DNA from: Glandiceps talaboti
Lineage: Eukaryota > Hemichordata > Enteropneusta > Spengelidae
NCBI RefSeq assembly: GCF_964340395.1
Contig: NC_135565.1
Location: 21,001 to 85,000, forward strand
Direction of reading: 5' to 3'
DNA length: 64,000 nucleotides
Shown here: positions 47,401-62,829 of the stretch, one piece after another
Layout of the letters: the number at the start of each line of letters is the position of its first letter
Position numbering within the stretch: position 1 is the first letter of the stretch
Notes under the pieces: generated by a model
Database searches by the model: none
What the model was told of the DNA's origin: nothing
Seen by the model: only the letters and a program-made list of their open reading frames with translations
Position numbers and translations under genes: made by a program

Positions 47401-50400
47401 ATGATGTATAAACAGTTTGACTACCAGATTGGGTTATTTATAATACATGATATATAAACAGTTTGACTACCAGATTGGGTTATTTATAATACATGGTGTA
47501 TAAACAGTTTGACTACCAGATTGGGTTATTTATAATACATGATGTTTAAACAGTTTGACTACCAGGTTGGGTTATTTATAATACATGATGTATAAACAGT
47601 TTGACTACCAGGTTGGGTTATTTATAATACATGATGTATAAACAGTTTGACTACCAGATTGGGTTATTTATAATACATGATATATAAATAGTTTGACTAC
47701 CAGATTGGGTTATTTATAATACATGATGTATAAACAGTTTGACTACCAGATTGGGTTATTTATAATACATGATGTATAAACAGTTTGACTACCAGATTGG
47801 GTTATTTATAATACATGATGTATAAACAGTTTGACTACCAGGTTGGGTTATTTATAATACATGATATATAAACAGTTTGACTACCAGGTTGGGTTATTTA
47901 TAATACATGATGTATAAACAGTTTGACTACCAGGTTGGGTTATTTATAATACATGATGTATAAACAGATTGACTACCAGGTTGGGTTATTTATAATACAT
48001 GATGTATAAACAGTTTGACTACCAGGTTGGGTTATTTATAATACATGATGTATAAACAGTTTGACTACCAGGTTGGGTTATTTATAATACATGTTATATA
48101 AACAGTTTGACTACCAGGTTGGGTTATTTATAATACATGATATATAAACAGTTTGACTACCAGGTTGGGTTATTTATAATACATGATATATAAACAGTTT
48201 GACTACCAGGTTGGGTTATTTATAATACATGATGTATAAACAGTTTGACTACCAGGTTGGGTTATTTATAATACATGTTATATAAACAGTTTGACTACCA
48301 GGTTGGGTTATTTATAATACATGATGTATAAACAGTTTGACTACCAGGTTGGGTTATTTATAATACATGATGTATAAACAGTTTGACTACCAGATTGGGT
48401 TATTTATAATACATGATATATAAACAGTTTGACTACCAGATTGGGTTATTTATAATACATGGTGTATAAACAGTTTGACTACCAGATTGGGTTATTTATA
48501 ATACATGATATATAAACAGTTTGACTACCAGATTGGGTTATTTATAATACATGATATATAAACAGTTTGACTACCAGGTTGGGTTATTTATAATACATGA
48601 TATATAAACAGTTTGACTACCAGGTTGGGTTATTTATAATACATGATATATAAACAGTTTGACTACCAGGTTGGGTTATTTATAATACATGATATATAAA
48701 CAGTTTGACTACCAGATTGGGTTATTTATAATACATGATATATAAACAGTTTGACTACCAGGTTGGGTTATTTATAATACATGATATATAAACAGTTTGA
48801 CTACCAGGTTGGGTTATTTATAATACATGATGTATAAACAGTTTGACTACCAGGTTGGGTTATTTATAATACATGATGTATAAACAGTTTGACTACCAGG
48901 TTGGGTTATTTATAATACATGATGTATAAACAGTTTGACTACCAGGTTGGGTTATTTATAATACATGATATATAAACAGTTTGACTACCAGGTTGGGTTA
49001 TTTATAATACATGATGTATAAACAGTTTGACTACCAGGTTGGGTTATTTATAATACATGATATATAAACAGTTTGACTACCAGATTGGGTTATTTATAAT
49101 ACATGATATATAAACAGTTTGACTACCAGGTTGGGTTATTTATAATACATGATGTATAAACAGTTTGACTACCAGGTTGGGTTATTTATAATACATGATG
49201 TATAAACAGTTTGACTACCAGGTTGGGTTATTTATAATACATGATGTATAAACAGTTTGACTACCAGGTTGGGTTATTTATAATACATGATATATAAACA
49301 GTTTGACTACCAGGTTGGGTTATTTATAATACATGATATATAAACAGTTTGACTACCAGGTTGGGTTATTTATAATACATGATATATAAACAGTTTGACT
49401 ACCAGGTTGGGTTATTTATAATACATGATATATAAACAGTTTGACTACCAGGTTTGGTTATTTATAATACATGATGTATAAACAGTTTGACTACTAGGTT
49501 GGGTTATTTATAATACATGATGTATAAACAGTTTGACTACCAGGTTGGGTTATTTATAATACATGATGTATAAACAGTTTGACTACCAGGTTGGGTTATT
49601 TATAATACATGATGTATAAACAGTTTGACTACCAGGTTGGGTTATTTATAATACATGATGTATAAACAGTTTGACTACCAGGTTGGGTTATTTATAATAC
49701 ATGATGTATAAACAGTTTGACTACCAGGTTGGGTTATTTATAATACATGATATATAAACAGTTTGACTACCAGGTTGGGTTATTTATAATACATGATATA
49801 TAAACAGTTTGACTACCAGGTTGGGTTATTTATAATACATGATGTATAAACAGTTTGACTACCAGGTTGGGTTATTTATAATACATGATATATAAACAGT
49901 TTGACTACCAGGTTGGGTTATTTATAATACATGATGTATAAACAGTTTGACTACCAGGTTGGGTTATTTATAATACATGATGTATAAACAGTTTGACTAC
50001 CAGGTTGGGTTATTTATAATACATGATGTATAAACAGTTTGACTACCAGGTTGGGTTATTTATAATACATGATGTATAAACAGTTTGACTACCAGATTGG
50101 GTTATTTATAATACATGATATATAAACAGTTTGACTACCAGATTGGGTTATTTATAATACATGGTGTATAAACAGTTTGACTACCAGATTGGGTTATTTA
50201 TAATACATGGTGTTTAAACAGTTTGACTACCAGGTTGGGTTATTTATAATACATGATGTATAAACAGTTTGACTACCAGGTTGGGTTATTTATAATACAT
50301 GATGTATAAACAGTTTGACTACCAGGTTGGGTTATTTATAATACATGATGTATAAACAGTTTGACTACCAGATTGGGTTATTTATAATACATGATATATA

Positions 50401-53400
50401 AATAGTTTGACTACCAGATTGGGTTATTTATAATACATGATGTATAAACAGTTTGACTACCAGATTGGGTTATTTATAATACATGATGTATAAACAGTTT
50501 GACTACCAGATTGGGTTATTTATAATACATGATGTATAAACAGTTTGACTACCAGGTTGGGTTATTTATAATACATGATATATAAACAGTTTGACTACCA
50601 GGTTGGGTTATTTATAATACATGATGTATAAACAGTTTGACTACCAGGTTGGGTTATTTATAATACATGATGTATAAACAGATTGACTACCAGGTTGGGT
50701 TATTTATAATACATGATGTATAAACAGTTTGACTACCAGGTTGGGTTATTTATAATACATGATGTATAAACAGTTTGACTACCAGGTTGGGTTATTTATA
50801 ATACATGTTATATAAACAGTTTGACTACCAGGTTGGGTTATTTATAATACATGATATATAAACAGTTTGACTACCAGGTTGGGTTATTTATAATACATGA
50901 TATATAAACAGTTTGACTACCAGGTTGGGTTATTTATAATACATGATGTATAAACAGTTTGACTACCAGGTTGGGTTATTTATAATACATGTTATATAAA
51001 CAGTTTGACTACCAGGTTGGGTTATTTATAATACATGATGTATAAACAGTTTGACTACCAGGTTGGGTTATTTATAATACATGATGTATAAACAGTTTGA
51101 CTACCAGATTGGGTTATTTATAATACATGATATATAAACAGTTTGACTACCAGATTGGGTTATTTATAATACATGGTGTATAAACAGTTTGACTACCAGA
51201 TTGGGTTATTTATAATACATGATATATAAACAGTTTGACTACCAGATTGGGTTATTTATAATACATGATATATAAACAGTTTGACTACCAGGTTGGGTTA
51301 TTTATAATACATGATATATAAACAGTTTGACTACCAGGTTGGGTTATTTATAATACATGATATATAAACAGTTTGACTACCAGGTTGGGTTATTTATAAT
51401 ACATGATATATAAACAGTTTGACTACCAGATTGGGTTATTTATAATACATGATATATAAACAGTTTGACTACCAGGTTGGGTTATTTATAATACATGATA
51501 TATAAACAGTTTGACTACCAGGTTGGGTTATTTATAATACATGATGTATAAACAGTTTGACTACCAGGTTGGGTTATTTATAATACATGATGTATAAACA
51601 GTTTGACTACCAGGTTGGGTTATTTATAATACATGATGTATAAACAGTTTGACTACCAGGTTGGGTTATTTATAATACATGATATATAAACAGTTTGACT
51701 ACCAGGTTGGGTTATTTATAATACATGATGTATAAACAGTTTGACTACCAGGTTGGGTTATTTATAATACATGATATATAAACAGTTTGACTACCAGATT
51801 GGGTTATTTATAATACATGATATATAAACAGTTTGACTACCAGGTTGGGTTATTTATAATACATGATGTATAAACAGTTTGACTACCAGGTTGGGTTATT
51901 TATAATACATGATGTATAAACAGTTTGACTACCAGGTTGGGTTATTTATAATACATGATGTATAAACAGTTTGACTACCAGGTTGGGTTATTTATAATAC
52001 ATGATATATAAACAGTTTGACTACCAGGTTGGGTTATTTATAATACATGATATATAAACAGTTTGACTACCAGGTTGGGTTATTTATAATACATGATATA
52101 TAAACAGTTTGACTACCAGGTTGGGTTATTTATAATACATGATATATAAACAGTTTGACTACCAGGTTTGGTTATTTATAATACATGATGTATAAACAGT
52201 TTGACTACTAGGTTGGGTTATTTATAATACATGATGTATAAACAGTTTGACTACCAGGTTGGGTTATTTATAATACATGATGTATAAACAGTTTGACTAC
52301 CAGGTTGGGTTATTTATAATACATGATGTATAAACAGTTTGACTACCAGGTTGGGTTATTTATAATACATGATGTATAAACAGTTTGACTACCAGGTTGG
52401 GTTATTTATAATACATGATGTATAAACAGTTTGACTACCAGGTTGGGTTATTTATAATACATGATATATAAACAGTTTGACTACCAGGTTGGGTTATTTA
52501 TAATACATGATATATAAACAGTTTGACTACCAGGTTGGGTTATTTATAATACATGATGTATAAACAGTTTGACTACCAGGTTGGGTTATTTATAATACAT
52601 GATATATAAACAGTTTGACTACCAGGTTGGGTTATTTATAATACATGATGTATAAACAGTTTGACTACCAGGTTGGGTTATTTATAATACATGATGTATA
52701 AACAGTTTGACTACCAGGTTGGGTTATTTATAATACATGATGTATAAACAGTTTGACTACCAGGTTGGGTTATTTATAATACATGATGTATAAACAGTTT
52801 GACTACCAGATTGGGTTATTTATAATACATGATATATAAACAGTTTGACTACCAGATTGGGTTATTTATAATACATGGTGTATAAACAGTTTGACTACCA
52901 GATTGGGTTATTTATAATACATGGTGTTTAAACAGTTTGACTACCAGGTTGGGTTATTTATAATACATGATGTATAAACAGTTTGACTACCAGGTTGGGT
53001 TATTTATAATACATGATGTATAAACAGTTTGACTACCAGATTGGGTTATTTATAATACATGATATATAAACAGTTTGACTACCAGGTTGGGTTATTTATA
53101 ATACATGATGTATAAACAGTTTGACTACTAGGTTGGGTTATTTATAATACATGATGTATAAACAGTTTGACTACCAGGTTGGGTTATTTATAATACATGA
53201 TATATAAACAGTTTGACTACCAGGTTGGGTTATTTATAATACATGATATATAAACAGTTTGACTACCAGGTTGGGTTATTTATAATACATGATGTATAAA
53301 CAGTTTGACTACCAGGTTGGGTTATTTATAATACATGATATATAAACAGTTTGACTACCAGATTGGGTTATTTATAATACATGATATATAAACAGTTTGA

Positions 53401-56400
53401 CTACCAGGTTGGGTTATTTATAATACATGATATATAAACAGTTTGACTACCAGGTTGGGTTATTTATAATACATGATATATAAACAGTTTGACTACCAGG
53501 TTGGGTTATTTATAATACATGATATATAAACAGTTTGACTACCAGATTGGGTTATTTATAATACATGATATATAAACAGTTTGACTACCAGGTTGGGTTA
53601 TTTATAATACATGATATATAAACAGTTTGACTACCAGATTGGGTTATTTATAATACATGATGTATAAACAGTTTGACTACCAGGTTGGGTTATTTATAAT
53701 ACATGATGTATAAACAGTTTGACTACCAGGTTGGGTTATTTATAATACATGATGTATAAACAGTTTGACTACCAGGTTGGGTTATTTATAATACATGATA
53801 TATAAACAGTTTGACTACCAGGTTGGGTTATTTATAATACATGATATATAAACAGTTTGACTACCAGGTTGGGTTATTTATAATACATGATATATAAACA
53901 GTTTGACTACCAGGTTGGGTTATTTATAATACATGATATATAAACAGTTTGACTACCAGGTTGGGTTATTTATAATACATGATGTATAAACAGTTTGACT
54001 ACCAGGTTGGGTTATTTATAATACATGATGTATAAACAGTTTGACTACCAGGTTGGGTTATTTATAATACATGATGTATAAACAGTTTGACTACCAGGTT
54101 GGGTTATTTATAATACATGATATATAAACAGTTTGACTACCAGGTTGGGTTATTTATAATACATGATATATAAACAGTTTGACTACCAGATTGGCGTATT
54201 TATAATACATGTTATATAAACAGTTTGACTACCAGGTTGGGTTATTTATAATACATGATATATAAACAGTTTGACTACCAGGTTGGGTTATTTATAATAC
54301 ATGATATATAAACAGTTTGACTACCAGGTTGGGTTATTTATAATACATGATGTATAAACAGTTTGACTACCAGGTTGGGTTATTTATAATACATGATATA
54401 TAAACAGTTTGACTACCAGGTTGGGTTATTTATAATACATGATGTATAAACAGTTTGACTACCAGGTTGGGTTATTTATAATACATGATATATAAACAGT
54501 TTGACTACCAGGTTGGGTTATTTATAATACATGATGTATAAACAGTTTGACTACCAGGTTGGGTTATTTATAATACATGATATATAAACAGTTTGACTAC
54601 CAGGTTGGGTTATTTATAATACATGATATATAAACAGTTTGACTACCAGGTTTGGTTATTTATAATACATGATGTATAAACAGTTTGACTACTAGGTTGG
54701 GTTATTTATAATACATGATATATAAACAGTTTGACTACCAGGTTGGGTTATTTATAATACATGATATATAAACAGTTTGACTACCAGGTTTGGTTATTTA
54801 TAATACATGATGTATAAACAGTTTGACTACCAGGTTGGGTTATTTATAATACATGATGTATAAACAGTTTGACTACCAGGTTGGGTTATTTATAATACAT
54901 GATGTATAAACAGTTTGACTACCAGGTTTGGTTATTTATAATACATGATGTATAAACAGTTTGACTACTAGGTTGGGTTATTTATAATACATGATATATA
55001 AACAGTTTGACTACCAGGTTGGGTTATTTATAATACATGATGTATAAACAGTTTGACTACCAGATTGGGTTATTTATAATACATGATGTATAAACAGTTT
55101 GACTACCAGATTGGGTTATTTATAATACATGATGTATAAACAGTTTGACTACCAGGTTGGGTTATTTATAATACATGATATATAAACAGTTTGACTACCA
55201 GGTTGGGTTATTTATAATACATGATATATAAACAGTTTGACTACCAGGTTGGGTTATTTATAATACATGATATATAAACAGTTTGACTACCAGGTTGGGT
55301 TATTTATAATACATGATGTATAAACAGATTGACTACCAGGTTGGGTTATTTATAATACATGATGTATAAACAGTTTGACTACCAGGTTGGGTTATTTATA
55401 ATACATGATGTATAAACAGTTTGACTACCAGGTTGGGTTATTTATAATACATGTTATATAAACAGTTTGACTACCAGGTTGGGTTATTTATAATACATGA
55501 TATATAAACAGTTTGACTACCAGGTTGGGTTATTTATAATACATGATATATAAACAGTTTGACTACCAGGTTGGGTTATTTATAATACATGATATATAAA
55601 CAGTTTGACTACCAGGTTGGGTTATTTATAATACATGATATATAAACAGTTTGACTACCAGGTTGGGTTATTTATAATACATGATGTATAAACAGTTTGA
55701 CTACCAGGTTGGGTTATTTATAATACATGTTATATAAACAGTTTGACTACCAGGTTGGGTTATTTATAATACATGATATATAAACAGTTTGACTACCAGG
55801 TTGGGTTATTTATAATACATGATGTATAAACAGTTTGACTACCAGGTTGGGTTATTTATAATACATGGTGTATAAACAGTTTGACTACCAGATTGGGTTA
55901 TTTATAATACATGATATATAAACAGTTTGACTACCAGGTTGGGTTATTTATAATACATGATATATAAACAGTTTGACTACCACGTTGGGTTATTTATAAT
56001 ACATGATATATAAACAGTTTGACTACCAGGTTGGGTTATTTATAATACATGGTGTATAAACAGTTTGACTACCAGGTTGGGTTATTTATAATACATGATG
56101 TATAAACAGTTTGACTACCAGGTTGGGTTATTTATAATACATGATGTATAAACAGTTTGACTACCAGGTTGGGTTATTTATAATACATGATGTATAAACA
56201 GTTTGACTACCAGGTTGGGTTATTTATAATACATGATGTATAAAGAGTTTGACTACCAGGTTGGGTTATTTATAATACATGATATATAAACAGTTTGACT
56301 ACCAGATTGGGTTATTTATAATACATGATGTATAAACAGTTTGACTACCAGGTTGGGTTATTTATGATACATGATGTATAAACAGTTTGACTACCAGGTT

Positions 56401-58368
56401 GGGTTATTTATAATACATGATATATAAACAGTTTGACTACCAGGTTGGGTTATTTATAATACATGATATATAAACAGTTTGACTACCAGGTTGGGTTATT
56501 TATAATACATGATGTATAAACAGTTTGACTACCAGGTTGGGTTATTTATAATACATGATATATAAACAGTTTGACTACCAGGTTGGGTTATTTATAATAC
56601 ATGATATATAAACAGTTTGACTACCAGGTTTGGTTATTTATAATACATGATGTATAAACAGTTTGACTACTAGGTTGGGTTATTTATAATACATGATATA
56701 TAAACAGTTTGACTACCAGGTTGGGTTATTTATAATACATGATATATAAACAGTTTGACTACCAGGTTTGGTTATTTATAATACATGATGTATAAACAGT
56801 TTGACTACCAGGTTGGGTTATTTATAATACATGATGTATAAACAGTTTGACTACCAGGTTGGGTTATTTATAATACATGATGTATAAACAGTTTGACTAC
56901 CAGGTTTGGTTATTTATAATACATGATGTATAAACAGTTTGACTACTAGGTTGGGTTATTTATAATACATGATATATAAACAGTTTGACTACCAGGTTTG
57001 GTTATTTATAATACATGATGTATAAACAGTTTGACTACTAGGTTGGGTTATTTATAATACATGATATATAAACAGTTTGACTACCAGGTTGGGTTATTTA
57101 TAATACATGATATATAAACAGTTTGACTACCAGGTTGGGTTATTTATAATACATGATGTATAAACAGTTTGACTACCAGGTTTGGTTATTTATAATACAT
57201 GATGTATAAACAGTTTGACTACTAGGTTGGGTTATTTATAATACATGATATATAAACAGTTTGACTACCAGGTTGGGTTATTTATAATACATGATGTATA
57301 AATAGTTTGACTACCAGATTGGGTTATTTATAATACATGATGTATAAACAGTTTGACTACCAGATTGGGTTATTTATAATACATGATGTATAAACAGTTT
57401 GACTACCAGATTGGGTTATTTATAATACATGATGTATAAACAGTTTGACTACCAGGTTGGGTTATTTATAATACATGATATATAAACAGTTTGACTACCA
57501 GGTTGGGTTATTTATAATACATGATGTATAAACAGTTTGACTACCAGGTTGGGTTATTTATAATACATGATGTATAAACAGATTGACTACCAGGTTGGGT
57601 TATTTATAATACATGATGTATAAACAGTTTGACTACCAGGTTGGGTTATTTATAATACATGATGTATAAACAGTTTGACTACCAGGTTGGGTTATTTATA
57701 ATACATGATGTATAAACAGTTTGACTACCAGGTTGGGTTATTTATAATACATGTTATATAAACAGTTTGACTACCAGGTTGGGTTATTTATAATACATGA
57801 TATATAAACAGTTTGACTACCAGGTTGGGTTATTTATAATACATGATATATAAACAGTTTGACTACCAGGTTGGGTTATTTATAATACATGATGTATAAA
57901 CAGTTTGACTACCAGGTTGGGTTATTTATAATACATGTTATATAAACAGTTTGACTACCAGGTTGGGTTATTTATAATACATGATATATAAACAGTTAGA
58001 CTACCAGGTTGGGTTATTTATAATACATGATATATAAACAGTTTGACTACCAGATTGGGTTATTTATAATACATGATATTACACAGTTTGACTACCAGAT
58101 TGGGTTATTTATAATACATGATGTATAAACAGTTTGACTACCAAGTTGGGTTATTTATAATACATGATGTATAAACAGTTTGACTACCAGGTTGGGTTAT
58201 TTATAATACATGATATATAAACAGTTTGACTACCAGATTGGGTTATTTATAATACATGATATATAAACAGTTTGACTACCAAGTTGGGTTATTTATAATA
58301 CATGGTGTATAAACAGTTTGACTACCAAGTTGGGTTATTTATAATACATGGTGTATGAACAGTTTGAG
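41471..58368. repeat. ~16.9-kb array of a 46-bp minisatellite (intron 3)
   Basis: About 367 head-to-tail copies of a 46-bp unit containing TTTGACTACCAGGTTGGGTT and TATTTATAATACATGATGTA. Variation is concentrated at a few sites: CCAG(G/A)TTGGG, GAT(A/G)TATAA, CATG(A/G)TG, GGTT(G/T)GG, CTAC(C/T)AGG. Rare variants recur at fixed long distances: CATGTTATAT at 48,091 and 50,805 (2,714 bp = 59 units), and GATGTTTAAAC-type at about 45,382, 47,541, 50,209 and 52,921 (47, 58 and 59 units). The array therefore has higher-order structure. ATACAT-G-ATGTAT within the unit is a perfect odd palindrome. I see no non-satellite sequence within the array. Confidence 0.97.
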
Positions 58369-58640
58369 TAACGTGACATGTCATAAGAAACTACCATACT
58401 ATGTGTGTATATGATGTGACATGTTATAACAAACTACCAAGCTATGTATATATAATGTGACATGTTATAACAAACTACCATACTATGTGTGTATATGATG
58501 TGACATGTCATAACAAACTACCATACTATGTGTGTATATGATGTGACATGTTATAACAAACTACCAAACTATGTGTATATAGTTTATATAATGTGATATG
58601 TCATGATAACAAACTACCATACTATGTGTACATATTAAAA
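58369..58640. repeat. 41-bp minisatellite, first block
   Basis: About six diverged copies (GTGACATGTNATAACAAACT, then ACCATACTATGTG), starting directly after the last 46-bp unit with no spacer. Confidence 0.9.
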
Positions 58641-59680
58641 ATTTATTTAAATTTAGTTCATACAGAATATTTTCATAAGCCTGAACATTCCATTCCTCCT
58701 GGCATGTAGTTCACAAACCAGTGTTCAAATATGCTCACAGGAAATGTCAGAGGATGTACGTCATCACCAGATTACATGTGTATACGTAAGGGGAGCACAG
58801 GAAATTGTCAGAATGTTTGTACTATGCATAATTGTCTACTTAGGCTCCTTCTAGCCTCAGTCTCGTTCAAGCTGCATTTGGAGAACAATGCTAAATTTGT
58901 CTCTGCCTACCGAGTCAATCCCACCCACCATCCCCATCACCACCTTCGTTTACTTGTTCTAAATCAGGCAGTTCTTTCAGACATGTTAATCGCATTTCTT
59001 TATCCTTGCAACATGTGGCACTATACATGCCATACATAACCTGTTCTAATGTCATTACCATTTGTTTTCCTGCAGATAGTTCAATCTGTTCTGTAAATCT
59101 TCTTTGGTTACTCAGCACTACCACAGTGACGGGCCTTTTCCCCTTGTTCAATTACCCCAATACAGTTTACAGTCAGCTGAAAACTAATCAATCAGCTCAT
59201 TTCGAATACAAATTCATTCACCTAGCTATGTCTGCCGGGTCCTCCGCAGGTAGCTAGGATAAGACACCTGCCGGGTCCTCCTCGGGTGCTCTTCTTGGCG
59301 TACTGCAAATTACCCCTGTACAATTCACCACCTAGCTATGTCTGCCGGGTCCTCCCCAGGTAGCTATGGTTACGACACCTGCTGGGTCCTCCCCGGGTGA
59401 TCTTTTCGGTTTACTTATGTTTTACATTCAGGAGCACACATAGGTCCTATCTGCTGGGACCTCCCCAGGTAGCCTATACTCCTTACATCTGCTGGTGATC
59501 TTCCCAGCTGCAAGTGGTGCTGAGTAGCCCTTAAGATAGCCAAAGTTTGTGTATGTATTTCGTTATTGATTTAACAAGTTAGTTTGTTACTAAGACATTA
59601 AACCTCAAGTTTTTTATAGACATACTTGCCAGTCTCACTACTTCATTCTACATTCACAAAAGGACAGTAACAGGTACCCA
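58632..59680. mobile_element. ~1.05-kb insertion in the 41-bp array, possible solo LTR
   Basis: The satellite stops inside a unit at TATGTG (about 58,626) and resumes at TATGTG (about 59,682), so TATGTG may be a target duplication. The interior has TATTAAAAA near the left end, an ATTAAA at about 59,597 followed by a T-rich run, and ~110-bp degenerate repeats at 59,221, 59,331 and 59,445 built on CTGCCGGGTCCTCCNCAGGT. ORFs at 58731-59257 on both strands have no domain that I know. Size and poly(A)-like signal suggest a solo LTR, but I cannot establish TG...CA ends. Confidence 0.4.
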
Positions 59681-62250
59681 ATATGTGGGTATAAAATGTG
59701 ACATTATCATAAGAAACTACCATACTATGTGCATATAATGTAACATATCATAACAAACTGCCATACTATGTCCATATAACGTGACATATCATAACAAACT
59801 ACCATACTATGTGCATATAACGTGACATGTTATCACAAACTACCACACTATGTGCGTAAAATGTGACATATCATAACAAACTACCATGCTATGTGTATAT
59901 AATGTGACAAATCATAACAAACTACCATACTATGTGCATATAATGTGACATGTCATAACAAACTACCATACTATGTGCATATAACGTGACATATCATAAC
60001 AAACTACCACACTATGTGCATATAATGTGACATATCATAACAAACTACCATACTATGTGCATATAACGTGACATGTTATAACAAACTACCATACTATGCA
60101 TATAACGTGACATGTTATCACAAACTACCACACTATGTGCGTAAAATGTGACATATCATAACAAACTACCATGCTATGTGTATATAATGTGACAAATCAT
60201 AACAAACTACCATACTATGTGCATATAATGTGACATGTCATAACAAACTACCACACTATGTGCATATAATGTGACATATCATAACAAACTACCATACTAT
60301 GTGCATATAACGTGACATGTTATAACAAACTACCATACTATGCATATAACGTGACATGTTATCACAAACTACCACACTATGTGCGTAAAATGTGACATAT
60401 CATAACAAACTACCATGCTATGTGTGTATAATGTGACAAATCATAACAAACTACCATACTATGTGCATATAATGTGACATGTCATAACAAACTACCATAC
60501 TATGTGCATATAACGTGACATATCATAACAAACTACCACACTATGTGCATATAATGTGACATATCATAACAAACTACCATACTATGTGCATATAACGTGA
60601 CATGTTATAACAAACTACCATACTATGTGCATATAATGTGACATATTATAACAAACTACCATACTATGTGCATATAATGTGACATATCATAACAAACTAC
60701 CATACTATGTGCATATAACGTGACATGTTATAACAAACTACCGTACTTTGTGCATATAATGTGACATATCATAACAAACTACCATACTATGTGTGTATAA
60801 TGTGACATATCATAACAAACTACCATACTATGTGTGTATAATGTGACATATCATAACAAACTACCATACTATGTGTGTATAATGTGACATATCATAACAA
60901 ACTACCATACTATGTGTGTATAATGTGACATATCATAACAAACTACCATACTATGTGTATATAATGTGACATGTTATAACAAACTACCATACTACATGTA
61001 TGTGTGTATAATGCGACATGTTATAACAAACTACCACACTATGTGCATATAATATGACATATCATAACAAACTACCATACTATATGCATATAACGTGACA
61101 TATCATAACAAACTACCACACTATGTGCATATAATGTGACATGTTATAACAAACTACCGTACTATGTGCATATAACGTGACATGTTATAACAAACTACCA
61201 TACTATGTGCATATAATGTGACATATAACAAACTACCATACTATGTGCATATAACGTGACATATCATAACAAACTACCATACTATGTGCATATAATGTGA
61301 CATATAACAAACTATCATACTATGTGCATAACGTGACATATCATAACAAACTACCACACTATGCGCATATAATGTGACATGTTATAACAAAGTACCATAC
61401 TATGTGCATATAATGTGACAAATGTGACATATCATAACAAACTGCCATACTATGTGTATATAATGTGACATGTCATAACAAACTACCATACTATGTATAT
61501 ATAATGTGACATGTTATAACAAACTACCACACTATGTGTATATAATGTGACATGTTATAACAAACTACCATACTATGTGCATATAATGTGACATATAACA
61601 AACTACCATACTATGTGCATATAATGTGACATGTTATAACAAACTACCACACTATGTGCATATAATGTGACATGTTATAACAAACTACCATACTATGTGC
61701 ATATAACGTGACATATCATAACAAACTACCATACTATGTGCATATAATGTGACATGTCATAAGAAACTACCATACTATGTGCATATAATGTGGCATATCA
61801 TAACAAACTACCATACTATGTGCATATAACGTGACATTTCATAACAAACTACCATACTATGTGTATATAATGTGAAATGTTATAACAAACTACCATACTA
61901 TGTGCATATAATGTGACATGTTATAACAAACTACCATACTATGTGCATATAATGTGACATGTTATAACAAACTACCATACTATGTGCATATAATCATAAT
62001 GTGACATGTTATAACAAACTACCATACTATTTGCATATAATGTGACTTAAACTACCATACTATGTCCATATAACGTGACATATCATAACAAACTACCATA
62101 CTATGTGCATATAATGTGACATATCCTATCAAACTACCACACTATGTGCATATAATGTGACATGTCATAACAAACTACCATACTATGTGCATATAATTTG
62201 ACATATCATAACAAACTGCCATACTATGTGCATATAACATGACATGTTAT
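59681..62250. repeat. 41-bp minisatellite, main block
   Basis: About 62 copies containing ACAT(A/G)T(C/T)ATAACAAACTA and CCATACTATGTGCATATAA(T/C). The TGTTATAACA version is a perfect 10-bp palindrome. The marker GACAAATCATAAC recurs at 59,907, 60,191 and 60,435, so six- to seven-unit higher-order repeats exist here. Confidence 0.95.
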
Positions 62251-62829
62251 CAATCAATCAATCAATCAATACATTTATAGAGCGCCAATATCCAATACGA
62301 AGTAGAGTTCAGCGGCGCTTTACAGTTAGTTATCGAACACTTTTGCAAACAAGTGTGTTTTGAGATGTTTCCTGAAGGCATTGACTGTGGGTGTCTGTCG
62401 AAGCTCCAGTTGTAATTTGTTCCAAAGACGTGGTGCAGCACATGAGAAAGCTCGACCCCCAAATGATGCAAGTCTGTACTTGGGTTCCAGTAATAGGCAT
62501 TTTTCCGACGACCGAAGTGTGCGGACATTAGGTTTCTGACAGATAATGTCTGATAGGTAGGAAGGTGAAAGTCCATGCAATATCTTGTAGGTGGTGAGGA
62601 GAATTTTGTATTCTATTCTGTATTGTACCGGCAACCAATGTAGTTTCTTTAGTGTTGGTGTTATGTGGTCCCGTTTCTTTGTCCGTGTGATAATCCTGGC
62701 AGCTGTGTTCTGTGCGTGTTGTAGTGGTTTGATATGATCATATGGCAGTCCGTACAAAAGAGCATTACCATAATCGAGTTTGGATGAGAGTAGGGCTTGA
62801 ACTAGTTGTTGACAAGAACTTTGACTGAG
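62251..62829 (-). mobile_element. 5'-truncated L2/CR1-type LINE tail inserted in the satellite
   Basis: On the minus strand the reading frame from 62,829 to the stop at 62,326 encodes the C-terminal tail of a reverse-transcriptase ORF: LVQALLSSKLDYGNALLYGL, then LQHAQNTAARIITRT, LHWLPVQYRIEYKI, and RAFSCAAPRLWNKL near the end. After ~75 bp of 3' UTR with AGCGCCGCTGAAC and TTGGCGCTCTATAAA it ends in (ATTG)5 at 62,251-62,270. This 3' end is typical of L2/CR1-group LINEs. The frame is open through the whole fragment, so the insertion is recent. Flanks GTTAT and AACAAAC join to an intact satellite unit with no target duplication. Confidence 0.9.

Noticed and set aside
41471-58368. Interstitial telomere repeat (each unit contains GGGTTA)
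   Set aside because: Only one GGGTTA per 46 bp, never in tandem.
62262-62576. 104-codon minus ORF in the LINE tail
   Set aside because: Shadow of the reverse-transcriptase frame 62326-62829.
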